Shown: piece after piece, positions 51,111 through 59,894 of the stretch | Layout of the letters: every line of letters starts with the position of its first letter | Position numbering within the stretch: the stretch's first letter is position 1 | Source of the DNA: an uncultured Bacteroidota bacterium | GTDB lineage: Bacteria; Bacteroidota; Bacteroidia; Bacteroidales; P3 | Reading direction: 5' to 3' | Length of the DNA stretch: 64,000 bases | Assembly: GCA_902774395.1 (NCBI GenBank) | Contig: CACYIK010000005.1 | Span: 1-64,000, forward strand | Translations under genes and position numbers: made by a program | Notes under the pieces: model-generated | The model's database searches: none | Told to the model about the DNA's origin: nothing | The model's input: only the letters and a program-made list of their open reading frames with translations

Positions 51111-52616
51111 ATGAAGAGAAACAGATGTATAACTCTATTGATATGCCTCCTTATGATGCCGCTGCTGCATGCGCAGCAGAGCAGCCCTTGCATCGAGCCC
51201 GACTCGGTGATTAGCGAGGCAATGAAATACCTGGGCGTGCCCTACAAATGGGGCGGCAAGACCCCCAAAGGCTTCGACTGTGCCGGCTTCACCCGTTATG
51301 TCTATAGCAAATTCGGCATCACGCTAGGCCCGTCGGCGGCGCCGCAGTACAATGTGGGCGAGAAGGTCAAGCGCGAGGACATCGCCGTGGGCGACCTGGT
51401 GTTCTACGGAGGACGCCATGGCGGACGCCGTAGGAGCAAAGCCATCGGCCATGTGGGCCTCGTCACCGCCGTCTATGACGACCATTTCGACTTTATCCAT
51501 GCCTCCAGCAAAGGCATCCGCGTCACCTCCTCGCAGGAGCAGTACTATCTGAAGCGCTATGTCGGCGCCTGCCGTGTCATCGACTGCAAGGAGATGGCCG
51601 CCGAGGGCATCGCCCTGCCGCCGGTCGACACCGTCACACGCGACAGCCTCTTCACCATCGCCATGGTGGGCGACATGATGCTCGGCACCCTCTACCCCAA
51701 CACCCAGCTGCCGCTCAACGACGGCAAGAACCTCTTCGACGATGTGCGCGGCATCCTCACCTCGGCCACCGTCGCCGTGGGCAACTGCGAAGGAGTGCTC
51801 TGTAGCGACAACATCCCGTGTGACAAGGAGCAGGTCGAGAATGTCTACGCCTTCCGCATGCCGCCGTCATACGTCTCCCTCTTCAAGGATGCCGGTTTCG
51901 ATTGCCTCAGCCTGGCCAACAACCACAGCTGCGATTTCGGCTATGACGGCATCAAGGAGACCATGTGGCTGTTCGACAGTGTGGGCATCCGCTATGCGGG
52001 AGTCAAAGGGCTGTGCGAGTACACGTTCCTGAGCCACGACAGCATCACCTATGGCTTCTGTGCCTTTGGCCACAACAACTACACCTGCATGCATCAGGAC
52101 ACCGTGAAGGCCCTTGAGATCTTGCGCGCTATGCGCGACTCGTGCGACATCCTCATCGTCTCGTTCCACGGTGGCGCCGAGGGGCGTGACCAGTCACACC
52201 TGCCCATGGGCAAGGAGGTCTTCCTCGACGAGGACCGCGGCTCGCTGCGCTCCTTTGCCCATTTCTGCATCGACAACGGAGCCGATGTCGTCTATGGCCA
52301 CGGCCCCCATGTGTGCCGTGCCGTAGAGGTCTACAAGGGCCATTTCATCGCCTACAGCCTCGGCAACTTCTGCACCCCCGCGGGTATCAGCGTCTCAGGC
52401 ATCCTGGGCTATGCACCGGTCATCACCGTACGCATCGACCGCGACGGACTCCTCGTCGACGGACGCATCCACTCGTTCATCCAGCCCTTCCGCAAGGGAC
52501 CGCGGATTGACAAGCAGCACAAAGTGGCCAAAGCGATACGTTCCCTGACGATCGAAGACATTGAAAATCCGCACATTTCCATCGACGAAGAGGGTGTCTT
52601 CTTCCCGGTGGAATAA
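51111..52616 (+). CDS. NlpC/P60 endopeptidase fused to CapA-type metallophosphatase domain
   Basis: Signal peptide (ITLLICLLMMPLLHAQ). Residues about 30-160 form an NlpC/P60 domain with catalytic Cys in GFDCAGFTRYVYS and His in AIGHVGLVTAV. Residues about 175-480 form a CapA/PgsA-type domain with AMVGDMMLG, SLANNHSCDFG, FHGGAEG, YGHGPHV and YSLGNF. Both are normally separate proteins. The fusion suggests coupled cleavage of peptidoglycan stems and processing of a polymer or phosphate ester, but the substrate is unknown. Confidence 0.88.
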   Translation: MKRNRCITLLICLLMMPLLHAQQSSPCIEPDSVISEAMKYLGVPYKWGGKTPKGFDCAGFTRYVYSKFGITLGPSAAPQYNVGEKVKREDIAVGDLVFYGGRHGGRRRSKAIGHVGLVTAVYDDHFDFIHASSKGIRVTSSQEQYYLKRYVGACRVIDCKEMAAEGIALPPVDTVTRDSLFTIAMVGDMMLGTLYPNTQLPLNDGKNLFDDVRGILTSATVAVGNCEGVLCSDNIPCDKEQVENVYAFRMPPSYVSLFKDAGFDCLSLANNHSCDFGYDGIKETMWLFDSVGIRYAGVKGLCEYTFLSHDSITYGFCAFGHNNYTCMHQDTVKALEILRAMRDSCDILIVSFHGGAEGRDQSHLPMGKEVFLDEDRGSLRSFAHFCIDNGADVVYGHGPHVCRAVEVYKGHFIAYSLGNFCTPAGISVSGILGYAPVITVRIDRDGLLVDGRIHSFIQPFRKGPRIDKQHKVAKAIRSLTIEDIENPHISIDEEGVFFPVE

Positions 52617-52658
52617 GGGTGGCAAAAAGGCCGTTTACACTTTTTTAAGAAGTTTTTA

Positions 52659-52690
52659 TTTGGCTGGTTCCAACTTTTTGTGTATTTTTG
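52659..52690 (+). promoter_or_regulatory. Promoter with -33 TTTG and -7 TATTTTTG
   Basis: TTTG at 52659-52662, a 20-bp spacer and TATTTTTG at 52683-52690, 33 bp upstream of the M23 peptidase ATG. Confidence 0.8.
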
Positions 52691-52723
52691 CAACGCTTTT
52701 TTTAGTTATAGAATAGTTTTAAA

Positions 52724-53827
52724 ATGAGATATACCAAACGTATCGTATTGTTTTTAGCACTCTTGGCGGCACCCGTGCTCGCCAACGCACAGGTTGATGA
52801 CCCCCAAAAGGATAACAAATCGGAGATCAAGGTCAACAAACTGGACGTCATCTACGAGGATGAAGAATTCAAAGGTGTGGTGATTGACAACCGCAACGCC
52901 AAGGAGACGGAGAACATTTTCTATCAGGCTCCTTTCATCATCGACGATGACGAAGAAGAAGAGGACGACGAGGGTATGCCGAGAAACCGCCGTTTCACCC
53001 TCGACGATTTGGGCGCCGAGAGCGAGGACGAGATTATCCTTGTCGGTTTCGACACCGCCTCGATACACCTCCCCAAGCTGGACGTCAGCACCCTTGAAGA
53101 GCCCATTATCCTCAAGTTGCGCGACAATGCCCGTGGCGAACGCTTCTCATGGCCCACGCCGCTGACGGCCCGTCCGTCGTCGCACTTCGGCCCCCGCTGG
53201 CGTCGCTGGCACTATGGTCTCGACCTCGCCCAGCCTACGGGCGAGCCCATCTATGCCGCCTTCGACGGCGTGGTGCGTATCTCCAAGTACAACAAGAGCT
53301 ATGGCAACCTGGTGATCATCCATCACGCCAACGGCCTCGAGACCTATTATGCCCACATGTCGCAACGCAACGTGTCGGCAGGCCAGCAGGTGAAGAGTGG
53401 CGAGACCATCGGCCTCTGCGGCAATACCGGCCGCAGCTTCGGCAGCCACCTCCATTTCGAGATTCGCTACAAGGGCAACGCCCTCAACCCCGAGGATGTC
53501 ATCGACTGCTCCACCCACGACCTCATCAGCGAAGAGCTGACGCTCACCTCTGCCTCGTTCCGCAAGGTGGCCAAGAGCAGCAAGGGTGGCAGCTCCTACA
53601 CCGGTGGCGGCACCGAGTGGTACCGTGTGCGCAGCGGAGACACCCTCGAGAAGATTGCACGCCGCAATGGCACCACCATCACACAGCTCTGCCGCCTCAA
53701 CGGCATCAGCCGCAACAAGGTGATTCACCCCGGCGACAAGCTGAAGGTGTCGGGCAAGGTGGCCAAGGCCTCCAAGTCGAAAGCTTCCAAGTCGAAGAAG
53801 AAATCCAGAAAGAAGAGACGCAGATGA
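52724..53827 (+). CDS. M23 metallopeptidase with LysM domain
   Basis: Signal peptide ([17 protein letters not shown]), an acidic linker ([10 protein letters not shown]), then the LytM/M23 domain: HYGLDLA (zinc His and Asp) and [12 protein letters not shown]-terminal LysM follows ([29 protein letters not shown]). It cleaves or regulates cleavage of peptidoglycan. It ends in a Lys-rich tail and its TGA overlaps the trmD ATG. Confidence 0.93.
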   Translation: MRYTKRIVLFLALLAAPVLANAQVDDPQKDNKSEIKVNKLDVIYEDEEFKGVVIDNRNAKETENIFYQAPFIIDDDEEEEDDEGMPRNRRFTLDDLGAESEDEIILVGFDTASIHLPKLDVSTLEEPIILKLRDNARGERFSWPTPLTARPSSHFGPRWRRWHYGLDLAQPTGEPIYAAFDGVVRISKYNKSYGNLVIIHHANGLETYYAHMSQRNVSAGQQVKSGETIGLCGNTGRSFGSHLHFEIRYKGNALNPEDVIDCSTHDLISEELTLTSASFRKVAKSSKGGSSYTGGGTEWYRVRSGDTLEKIARRNGTTITQLCRLNGISRNKVIHPGDKLKVSGKVAKASKSKASKSKKKSRKKRRR

Positions 53828-54549
53828 GACTCGACATCCTCACCTTGTTCCCGAACATGATGACCATGTTCTTTGAGGAGTCCATCCTCAAGCGGGCCCA
53901 GAAGAAAGGGCTCGTCGAGGTGCATTTTCACGACCTGCACGACTACTCCCTCACCAAATACGGTTCTGTCGACGACTACCCCTACGGCGGTGCCGCCGGC
54001 ATGGTGATGGCCGTGGAACCCCTGGCCAACTGCATCGAAGGGCTCCAGAAAGAGCGCCATTACGACGAGGTCATCTATACCGCCCCCGACGGCGAGATGC
54101 TGTCGCAGCCTATGGCCAACCAGCTGTCGCTGGCCGAGAACCTGATGATTCTCTGCGGCCACTATAAGGGTGTCGACGAGCGTGTGCGCGAGCACTTCAT
54201 CACCAAGGAAATCTCTATTGGCGACTATGTCCTCACCGGCGGCGAGCTGGCTACGGCGGTCATCGCCGACGCCGTCATCCGCCTCGTGCCCGGCGTCCTC
54301 GGCGACGAGCAGTCGGCCCTCGGCGACTCCTTCCAGGACGGTCTCGTGGCCCCGCCCGAATATACCCGCCCGCCGGAATTCCGCGGCTGGAAAGTCCCCG
54401 ACGTCCTCCTCAGCGGCAACCACGCCAAAATAGAGCAGTGGCGCATGGAGCAGGCCATCGCCCGCACCAAAGAGAGAAGACCCCACCTCCTTAAGGACCT
54501 TAAAGACCTTAAGGACTCTAAAGACCTTAAAGACCCTAAAAAAAGATAA
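53824..54549 (+). CDS. trmD: tRNA (guanine37-N1)-methyltransferase with repeat-encoded tail
   Basis: Methylates G37 of tRNAs with a G36; uses the SPOUT knot. Features: [50 protein letters not shown] and [20 protein letters not shown]. The last 20 residues are six KDL/KDS/KDP-type units encoded by 9-base repeats (54489-54542). These are not part of the family and were probably added by repeat expansion. The start overlaps the preceding stop. Confidence 0.95.
   Translation: MRLDILTLFPNMMTMFFEESILKRAQKKGLVEVHFHDLHDYSLTKYGSVDDYPYGGAAGMVMAVEPLANCIEGLQKERHYDEVIYTAPDGEMLSQPMANQLSLAENLMILCGHYKGVDERVREHFITKEISIGDYVLTGGELATAVIADAVIRLVPGVLGDEQSALGDSFQDGLVAPPEYTRPPEFRGWKVPDVLLSGNHAKIEQWRMEQAIARTKERRPHLLKDLKDLKDSKDLKDPKKR
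54489..54542 (+). repeat. Six 9-bp units (CCTTAAAGA/CCTTAAGGA) in the 3' end of trmD
   Basis: Six contiguous 9-base units, one codon triplet phase each, adding KDL-type residues to TrmD. The same units occur at 55295-55334 and 62547-62591. Confidence 0.92.
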
Positions 54550-54550
54550 T

Positions 54551-55291
54551 ATGACAGAATTTGAGAAATACGCCACGCGTCATCGTGGTATCAGCAGCAC
54601 GACGTACGCCAAGTATACTTCGGCTATTAACCATATCGTAACGCGAGAGCAGAGACCGCTTGCGGGCTTTGCCGAGCCGAGATATGGTCTGCGACTGAAA
54701 GGAGCAAATAACTCGCTGACCCCCTATATCGTTGAGGAGCGTCAGCTCAACGTGGCCCAGATGGACGTCTTCAGCCGCCTGATGATGGACCGCATCATCT
54801 TCCTCGGCACCGCCATCGACGACTACACCGCCAACGTCATCCAGGCCCAGCTGCTCTTCCTCGAGAGCGTGGATCCCACCAAGGACATCCAGATCTACCT
54901 CAACTCGCCGGGAGGCTCCGTCTATGCCGGCCTGGGCATCTACGACACCATGCAGTACATCCAGCCTAAGGTGAGCACCATCTGCACCGGCCTCGCCGCC
55001 TCGATGGCCAGCGTGCTGCTCTGCGCCGGCGAGAAAGGCCGCCGTTGCGCCCTGCCGCATGCCCGCGTGATGATCCATCAGCCCATGGGTGGCGCCGACG
55101 GCCAGGCCACCGACATGGAGATTACCGTCCGCGAAATCCTCAAGCTCAAGAAAGAGCTCTACGAGATCATCGCCAAGCACAGCGGCCAGCCCTTCGAGCA
55201 GGTGGAGAAAGACTCCGACCGCGACCACTGGTTCACCGCCGAAGAGGCCCTGCAGTACGGCATGATTGACGAAGTTTTAACCAAGAAATAA
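54551..55291 (+). CDS. clpP: ATP-dependent Clp protease proteolytic subunit
   Basis: A Ser protease subunit that works with ClpX. The catalytic triad context is visible: [14 protein letters not shown] (Ser), [10 protein letters not shown] (His) and a following Asp region. [21 protein letters not shown] is conserved. The 246-residue form has an N-terminal extension of about 50 residues compared with E. coli. No clpX gene follows within the window; dut comes next. Confidence 0.95.
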   Translation: MTEFEKYATRHRGISSTTYAKYTSAINHIVTREQRPLAGFAEPRYGLRLKGANNSLTPYIVEERQLNVAQMDVFSRLMMDRIIFLGTAIDDYTANVIQAQLLFLESVDPTKDIQIYLNSPGGSVYAGLGIYDTMQYIQPKVSTICTGLAASMASVLLCAGEKGRRCALPHARVMIHQPMGGADGQATDMEITVREILKLKKELYEIIAKHSGQPFEQVEKDSDRDHWFTAEEALQYGMIDEVLTKK

Positions 55292-55294
55292 AGT

Positions 55295-55334
55295 CCTTAA
55301 GGTCCTTAAAGTCCTTAAGGTCCCTAAAGACCTT
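55295..55334 (+). repeat. 9-bp repeat array whose last unit makes the dut start codon
   Basis: Units CCTTAAGGT, CCTTAAAGT, CCTTAAGGT, CCCTAAAGA, then CCTTATG. The ATG at 55335 replaces the AAAG of the expected next unit. Confidence 0.85.
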
Positions 55335-55772
55335 ATGCAACTCAAACTCAAAAACACCAGTCACCACCCGCTGCCGAAGTATGAGACCTCGCAGTCGGCG
55401 GGCATGGACCTCCGCGCCTATCTGCCCGACGGCCCTGTCACGCTGAAACCCATGGAGCGCGGCCTCGTCAAGACGGGTCTCTTCATGGAGCTGCCGGCGG
55501 GCTACGAAGCACAGGTGCGTCCCCGCAGCGGCCTGGCGCTGAAGAAAGGCATCACCGTCCTCAACAGCCCTGGCACCATTGACGCCGACTACCGCGGCGA
55601 GATATGCGTGATACTCATCAACCTCTCGCAGGAGGATTTTATTATTAACGACGGCGAGCGTATCGCCCAGATGGTTATCGCCCGCCACGAGCAGGCCGAG
55701 ATCGTCCAAGTGGAGGAGCTCACCGACACCGAGCGTGGCGCTGGCGGCTTCGGACACACTGGGAAGAATTGA
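55335..55772 (+). CDS. dut: dUTP diphosphatase
   Basis: Hydrolyses dUTP to dUMP and prevents uracil incorporation. Five motifs are visible: [42 protein letters not shown] and the C-terminal GRGGFGHTG-like [12 protein letters not shown]. It is 145 residues long. Its start is at the end of a repeat array. Confidence 0.95.
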   Translation: MQLKLKNTSHHPLPKYETSQSAGMDLRAYLPDGPVTLKPMERGLVKTGLFMELPAGYEAQVRPRSGLALKKGITVLNSPGTIDADYRGEICVILINLSQEDFIINDGERIAQMVIARHEQAEIVQVEELTDTERGAGGFGHTGKN

Positions 55773-55787
55773 GAATTGAAAATTGAA
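55767..55787 (+). repeat. Spacer repeat supplying a TTG start codon
   Basis: GAATTGAGAATTGAAAATTG-type units. Frame TGA AAA TTG at 55777-55785, the same arrangement as at 41786-41794. Confidence 0.8.
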
Positions 55788-57030
55788 ACGGCTGGCGCAT
55801 ACTCTGATACTGTGTGTTGCGGTGTTATCGCAACTGCTGGTCTCTTGTTATGCCCAGCCGGGTTCCAAGGTTAGAAGGGGCAATTATTTCGAGGGCCAGT
55901 ATGCACAGCTTGACGTAGGTGCTGAAGAACTTTTGCGATGCAGCAAGTTCTTCGCTGATTTGGGAGGGTGCGATTTTGCCTCGAAACTATGGGGGAACAT
56001 CGCCATTGTAGCCAATCAAACATCCGTTGTCTACAATACACATTTGGTTGACACTCTCTTTGCGGAGGGATACCCAGTGGTGAAGATATTCTGCCCTGAG
56101 CACGGATTCCGTGGCACCGCGGAGGCGGGCGCCAAAGTGGACAATAGCGTCGACCCCAAGACCGGCCTCCCCATTGTCTCTCTCTATGGCAAAAACAAGA
56201 AGCCTACGCCGGAGCAGTTGAAGGATGTGGATGTGGTTATTTTCGACTTGCAAGACGTAGGTTGCCGCTTCTATACCTATATCAGCACGTTGCACTACGT
56301 GATGGAAGCTTGTGCCGAGAACAAAGTGCCACTTATTGTCCTCGACCGACCCAATCCCAACGGCCATTATGTTGACGGGCCAGTACTGGACACCTCAAAG
56401 TACCGCTCCTTCGTCGGCATGCACCCCGTGCCTGTTGTTTATGGGATGACCATCGGAGAATATGCCTTGATGATCAACGGCGAACAGTGGATAAAGGACA
56501 CTTGCGACCTTACCATTGTCGAGATGGACAACTATCACCGTGACAGCATCTACAAACTCCCTGTGCCGCCGTCGCCCAACCTGCGCACCGCCCACGCTAT
56601 CGCCCTCTACCCGAGTCTCTGCCTTTTCGAGGGCACCAACTGCGGCGTGGGACGTGGCACTGACTGGCCTTTCGAGATTGTCACCTATGGCACCGACACA
56701 CTCGACCTGCGGCAGGAACCCGCTCCCTCAGCCTTCAGTCTCAAGTATCTGATGGAGATGTACCGCCGTACTCAAGCAATCCTGCCTGACCGCAAGGGAA
56801 CGGCCTTGAGCACCGATGAAATAAAATCAAATACAGCGAAAAAGCAATCAAACAATCAAGCAATCAACACTTTCTTCCTCAAAAACAATTTCTTCGAGAA
56901 ACTGGCCGGCAACGGCGACCTGCGCAAGCAGATAGAGAGTGGCATGAGCGAGGAGGAGATCCGCGCCACCTGGCAGCCTGCCCTCGAAGAATTCAAGAAA
57001 ATACGTGAAAAATATCTAATCTATAAATAA
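55783..57030 (+). CDS. DUF1343 exo-beta-N-acetylmuramidase (NamZ-type)
   Basis: A TTG start within the spacer repeat. The signal peptide (KRLAHTLILCVAVLSQLLVSC) is a possible lipobox. DUF1343/NamZ landmarks: EHGFRGTAEAGAKV, DVVIFDLQDVGCRFYTYISTL, VLDRPNPNGHYVDGPVL and CGVGRGTDWPFEIV-type end. The family removes terminal MurNAc from peptidoglycan fragments and supports wall recycling. Residues about 355-361 are encoded by the TCAAACAATCAAGCAATCA repeat. Confidence 0.88.
   Translation: MKRLAHTLILCVAVLSQLLVSCYAQPGSKVRRGNYFEGQYAQLDVGAEELLRCSKFFADLGGCDFASKLWGNIAIVANQTSVVYNTHLVDTLFAEGYPVVKIFCPEHGFRGTAEAGAKVDNSVDPKTGLPIVSLYGKNKKPTPEQLKDVDVVIFDLQDVGCRFYTYISTLHYVMEACAENKVPLIVLDRPNPNGHYVDGPVLDTSKYRSFVGMHPVPVVYGMTIGEYALMINGEQWIKDTCDLTIVEMDNYHRDSIYKLPVPPSPNLRTAHAIALYPSLCLFEGTNCGVGRGTDWPFEIVTYGTDTLDLRQEPAPSAFSLKYLMEMYRRTQAILPDRKGTALSTDEIKSNTAKKQSNNQAINTFFLKNNFFEKLAGNGDLRKQIESGMSEEEIRATWQPALEEFKKIREKYLIYK
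56843..56867 (+). repeat. Short repeat (TCAAACAATCAAGCAATCA) inside the NamZ-type gene
   Basis: 19 bases are identical to the BspA-like gene at 18238-18267 but in another reading frame. It adds a polar Gln/Asn/Ser stretch to the protein. Confidence 0.85.
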
Positions 57031-57031
57031 G

Positions 57032-57688
57032 ATGAAAAAAGTAATCCTTATGCTGTCTGCCGCGGCCCTTCTTTTTGGTGCCTGCTGCAGCAACGAATGT
57101 CAGCCGGCAGACTCTGCCGCCACCCAGGCCTCCAATGCCGAGGCCGTCATGAACAATATCCTCAACCGCAAGAGCGTGCGCTCCTACAACGGCGACACCA
57201 TCCCTGCCGCCATCATGGAGAACATCCTGCGTGCCGCCATGGCCGCCCCGTCGGGCATGAACATCCAGCCCTGGCAGTTTGTCGTCCTCACCGACAAGAG
57301 CCAGTACGAGACCATCTTCGAGGGCAACGGCAACATGCAGAAGTTCATGGAGAGCGGTGCCATTGTCGTCGTCTGTGCCGACACCACTGTCACGCGTCCC
57401 ACGCGCGAGAACCCCGACGGTCCCGCCGTCACGAGTCCCAACCCCATGTGGCGTGACGACGTCGCCGCCGTCACCGAGAACCTCCTCCTCGCCGTCGAAG
57501 CCCACGGCCTCGGCGCCTGCTGGACGGCTTGCTATCCCTTCCCCAACACCATGGCTCCCGTCCGCAAGGCCCTCGGCCTGCCCGACAACGTAGTGCCCTA
57601 TGCCGTGGTCCCCATGGGCTATCACGACGGCACCACCCAGCCCAAAGACAAATGGGATCCCGCCCGTATCCACTACGGCCGCTGGTAA
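57032..57688 (+). CDS. Nitroreductase-family lipoprotein
   Basis: Lipobox LLFGAC-CSNE at the N-terminus, which is unusual because most nitroreductase-fold proteins are cytosolic. The catalytic domain has RKSVRSYNGDTIP, ILRAAMAAPSGMNIQPWQFVVL (FMN contact), and GLGACWTACYPFP. The physiological substrate is unknown. The spacer after it is filled with AACCTTTTCAAACC repeats. Confidence 0.87.
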   Translation: MKKVILMLSAAALLFGACCSNECQPADSAATQASNAEAVMNNILNRKSVRSYNGDTIPAAIMENILRAAMAAPSGMNIQPWQFVVLTDKSQYETIFEGNGNMQKFMESGAIVVVCADTTVTRPTRENPDGPAVTSPNPMWRDDVAAVTENLLLAVEAHGLGACWTACYPFPNTMAPVRKALGLPDNVVPYAVVPMGYHDGTTQPKDKWDPARIHYGRW

Positions 57689-57738
57689 AAAACCTTTTCA
57701 ACCTTTCAAACCTTTCAAACCCTTTAAACCTTTTCAAC
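57689..57738 (+). repeat. Spacer repeat, AACCTTTCAA family
   Basis: Five tandem units of 9-10 bases (AACCTTTTCAACCTTTCAAACC...), up to the next start. Same family at 59521-59566. Confidence 0.85.
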
Positions 57739-57740
57739 CG

Positions 57741-57941
57741 ATGAAAACCCTTTTGAAAAAATCGCTGCCCCTGCTCCTCATCGTCGCCGTGCTGGCGCTG
57801 AGCGGCGTGCAGGTGTCGTGCAAGAGCTCGAGTGCCAACATGTATGAGAGGCACCAGTCGAACAAAGCCCGCAACATCAAGTCGAACATCAAGGTCAAGG
57901 GCACCAACAAAGCCAACAGCCACACCACCCGCAGCTACTAA
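57741..57941 (+). CDS. Small lipoprotein, basic
   Basis: 66 residues: a lipobox (LALSGVQVSC) and a 39-residue basic mature part rich in Ser, Lys and Asn (KARNIKSNIKVKG). No family was recognised. The mature peptide is too short for an enzyme and may be a structural or binding peptide. Confidence 0.6.
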   Translation: MKTLLKKSLPLLLIVAVLALSGVQVSCKSSSANMYERHQSNKARNIKSNIKVKGTNKANSHTTRSY

Positions 57942-57942
57942 T

Positions 57943-57982
57943 CACTCAACCATTCACGCAATCACGCAATCAAACACTCAAC
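57943..57982 (+). repeat. Spacer repeat, CAATCACGCAATC family
   Basis: ACTCAACCATTCACGCAATC-type units directly before the manA start, related to the repeats in the BspA-like and NamZ-type genes. Confidence 0.75.
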
Positions 57983-57983
57983 G

Positions 57984-59105
57984 ATGCTCTATCCTCTGAA
58001 ATTCCTCCCCCTCTACAAGAATGTCCTCTGGGGCGGCAACAAGCTGAAAGGCTATGGCTTCGACTATGAGCCGCTGCCCAACTGCGGCGAGCTCTGGGCC
58101 CTCTCCTCTGTCGAGGGACGCGAGTCGGTCATCGCCAATGGCTTCCTGGCCGAGAACACGCTGAACGAGGCCATCGAGATATATATGGGCGACCTTGTGG
58201 GCGACAAGGTGTATAACCGTTTCGGCACCAACTTCCCCCTGCTCTTCAAGGTCATCGACGCTGCCCAGGACCTCTCCATCCAGGTGCACCCTGACGACGA
58301 GCTGGCGCAGCAGCGCGGCATGTCCTGTGGCAAGACCGAGATGTGGTATGTCATGGAGGCCGACGCCGGCGCACGTCTCATCAGCGGCTTCCGCCGCGAC
58401 ACCGACCCCGAGGAGTACCGTGCCGCTCTGGCGGCAGGCCACCTCGAGGAACTCCTCTATAGCGAGGAGCCCGAGGCCGGCGACGTCTACTTCATCCCCG
58501 CGGGACGTGTCCACGCCCTCGGCAAAGGCCTCATGGTCGCCGAGATACAGCAGACCTCTGACTGCACCTACCGCATCTACGACTACAACCGTCGCGATGC
58601 CGACGGAAACCTGCGGCAGCTGCACACACAGGAGGCCATGGACGCCATCGACTTCTCCGGCATCCGCGGCCACGCCCACACCCACTACCACGCCCACCTC
58701 AACGAGACCACCACGCTGGCCTCCTGCCCCTACTTCATCACCAACCTCCTGCCCCTCGACCAGCCCATCCGCAAGAACCTCGAAGAGGTCGACACCTTCG
58801 TGGTATACATGTGTGTCGACGGCATCGCCGCCGTCAAGAGCATGGACACCATCGTCCCGCTCCATGCCGGCGAGTGCGTCCTCGTGCCTGCCATGGCCGA
58901 CAGCGTGGAGCTCTTCTGCGAAGGCCCTGCCAAGCTCCTCGAGGTCTATATCGACACCACCGACTGGGCCGACGAGGCTCCTGAGGCCGACTGGGTGGCA
59001 CAGTTCATCGGCGGTCTCCGCGACCAGCATGAGCACGACTGCGACTGCGGATGTGACCACCACCACGACCATGGCCACGACTGCGATTGCGGCCACTGTC
59101 ATTAA
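57984..59105 (+). CDS. manA: Class I mannose-6-phosphate isomerase with His/Cys-rich tail
   Basis: Interconverts mannose-6-phosphate and fructose-6-phosphate; a zinc cupin. Features: LKFLPLYKNVLWGGNKL, SIQVHPDDELA (zinc His), CGKTEMWYVMEA, YFIPAGRVHALGKG and VAEIQQTSDCTYRIYDY. The last 26 residues (after FIGGLRD) contain 9 His and 6 Cys with many Asp. They resemble metal-storing tails of HypB or SlyD and are not a usual part of ManA. Confidence 0.93.
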   Translation: MLYPLKFLPLYKNVLWGGNKLKGYGFDYEPLPNCGELWALSSVEGRESVIANGFLAENTLNEAIEIYMGDLVGDKVYNRFGTNFPLLFKVIDAAQDLSIQVHPDDELAQQRGMSCGKTEMWYVMEADAGARLISGFRRDTDPEEYRAALAAGHLEELLYSEEPEAGDVYFIPAGRVHALGKGLMVAEIQQTSDCTYRIYDYNRRDADGNLRQLHTQEAMDAIDFSGIRGHAHTHYHAHLNETTTLASCPYFITNLLPLDQPIRKNLEEVDTFVVYMCVDGIAAVKSMDTIVPLHAGECVLVPAMADSVELFCEGPAKLLEVYIDTTDWADEAPEADWVAQFIGGLRDQHEHDCDCGCDHHHDHGHDCDCGHCH

Positions 59106-59110
59106 AAAAA

Positions 59111-59142
59111 TTTGCACGTATAAAAAAAAAGTACTAATTTTG
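59111..59142 (+). promoter_or_regulatory. Promoter with -33 TTTG and -7 TAATTTTG
   Basis: TTTG at 59111-59114, a 20-bp spacer and TAATTTTG at 59135-59142, upstream of the zapA unit. Confidence 0.8.
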
Positions 59143-59177
59143 CACCGCTTTTTATAGTGTAAACGACACAACGGAAC

Positions 59178-59471
59178 ATGTTCGACTTCGAGACATCGGT
59201 AACCGGGATAGAGTTCAAAGTGAGACAGTTGGCAGACGAGGTGGCTCGCCTGCGCTCGCTGGTGTCCGAGAAAGACGACCGTTGCCGCGAGCTGCAAGAA
59301 GCACTTGATAATAAAGAAATAATAATTAATAACCTTAAAGAAGAAAACAAATTAATAAAACTAGGGAACAAGTTGACGGAAAAAGGCGATTGTTCTGAGA
59401 TAAAACTTAAAATCAATCAGATGATACGCACCATCGACAGAAGCCTTGAGATACTAAAGGTTGAAAGTTAA
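59178..59471 (+). CDS. Small coiled-coil protein upstream of zapA
   Basis: 97 residues, almost entirely one amphipathic coiled coil (VRQLADEVARLRSLVSEKDDRCRELQ). A small coiled-coil gene next to zapA is common in Bacteroidetes; a ZapB-like role in septum assembly is inferred from position only. Confidence 0.7.
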   Translation: MFDFETSVTGIEFKVRQLADEVARLRSLVSEKDDRCRELQEALDNKEIIINNLKEENKLIKLGNKLTEKGDCSEIKLKINQMIRTIDRSLEILKVES

Positions 59472-59520
59472 AAAGGTTCGCTTCGCTTAAAAGCGATAAA
59501 AAGGAGACCGTTCATGGCCC

Positions 59521-59566
59521 TCCAAATCGTTTAAACCATCAAACCTTTTAAACCTTTTAAACATAA
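59521..59566 (+). repeat. Spacer repeat, AACCTTTTAAACC family
   Basis: ACCATCAAACCTTTTAAACC-type units in the 100-bp gap before zapA. Confidence 0.8.
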
Positions 59567-59570
59567 AGAA

Positions 59571-59882
59571 ATGGAAACGGTATCGGCATCGGTTAACATA
59601 TTAGGTCGCACGTACAAGCTTCGCGTTGCCGCGGAGGATGAGGGAGCATTGCGCAAGGCAGCGGAGGCTATCGACACACAGGCGAAGAACTATGGTAAGA
59701 TGTATGCCTATAACGACCATCAAGACTTGCTGGCCATGGTGGCATTGACGCAGATCACTCAATTGACGAAGATACAAGACTCGCTGCGGTACAAGGATAC
59801 GGACCTCGCCCAGAGGCTCCAGTCCATCGACAGCCTGTTGGAACAAATCCTGCATCCGACTAAGGACCAAAACAGTTTGTAA
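59571..59882 (+). CDS. zapA: Cell division protein ZapA
   Basis: A 103-residue FtsZ-ring stabiliser. The N-terminal strand ASVNILGRTYKLRV, then EDEGALRKAAEAIDTQAKNYGKMY and a coiled-coil helix ending LEQILHP match the family. In E. coli zapA is followed by the 6S RNA gene, as appears to be the case here. Confidence 0.9.
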   Translation: METVSASVNILGRTYKLRVAAEDEGALRKAAEAIDTQAKNYGKMYAYNDHQDLLAMVALTQITQLTKIQDSLRYKDTDLAQRLQSIDSLLEQILHPTKDQNSL

Positions 59883-59894
59883 ACTCAACACCAT

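Noticed and set aside
57978..59297. 439-residue minus-strand open frame
   Set aside because: Antisense to manA; the manA reading has clear motifs.
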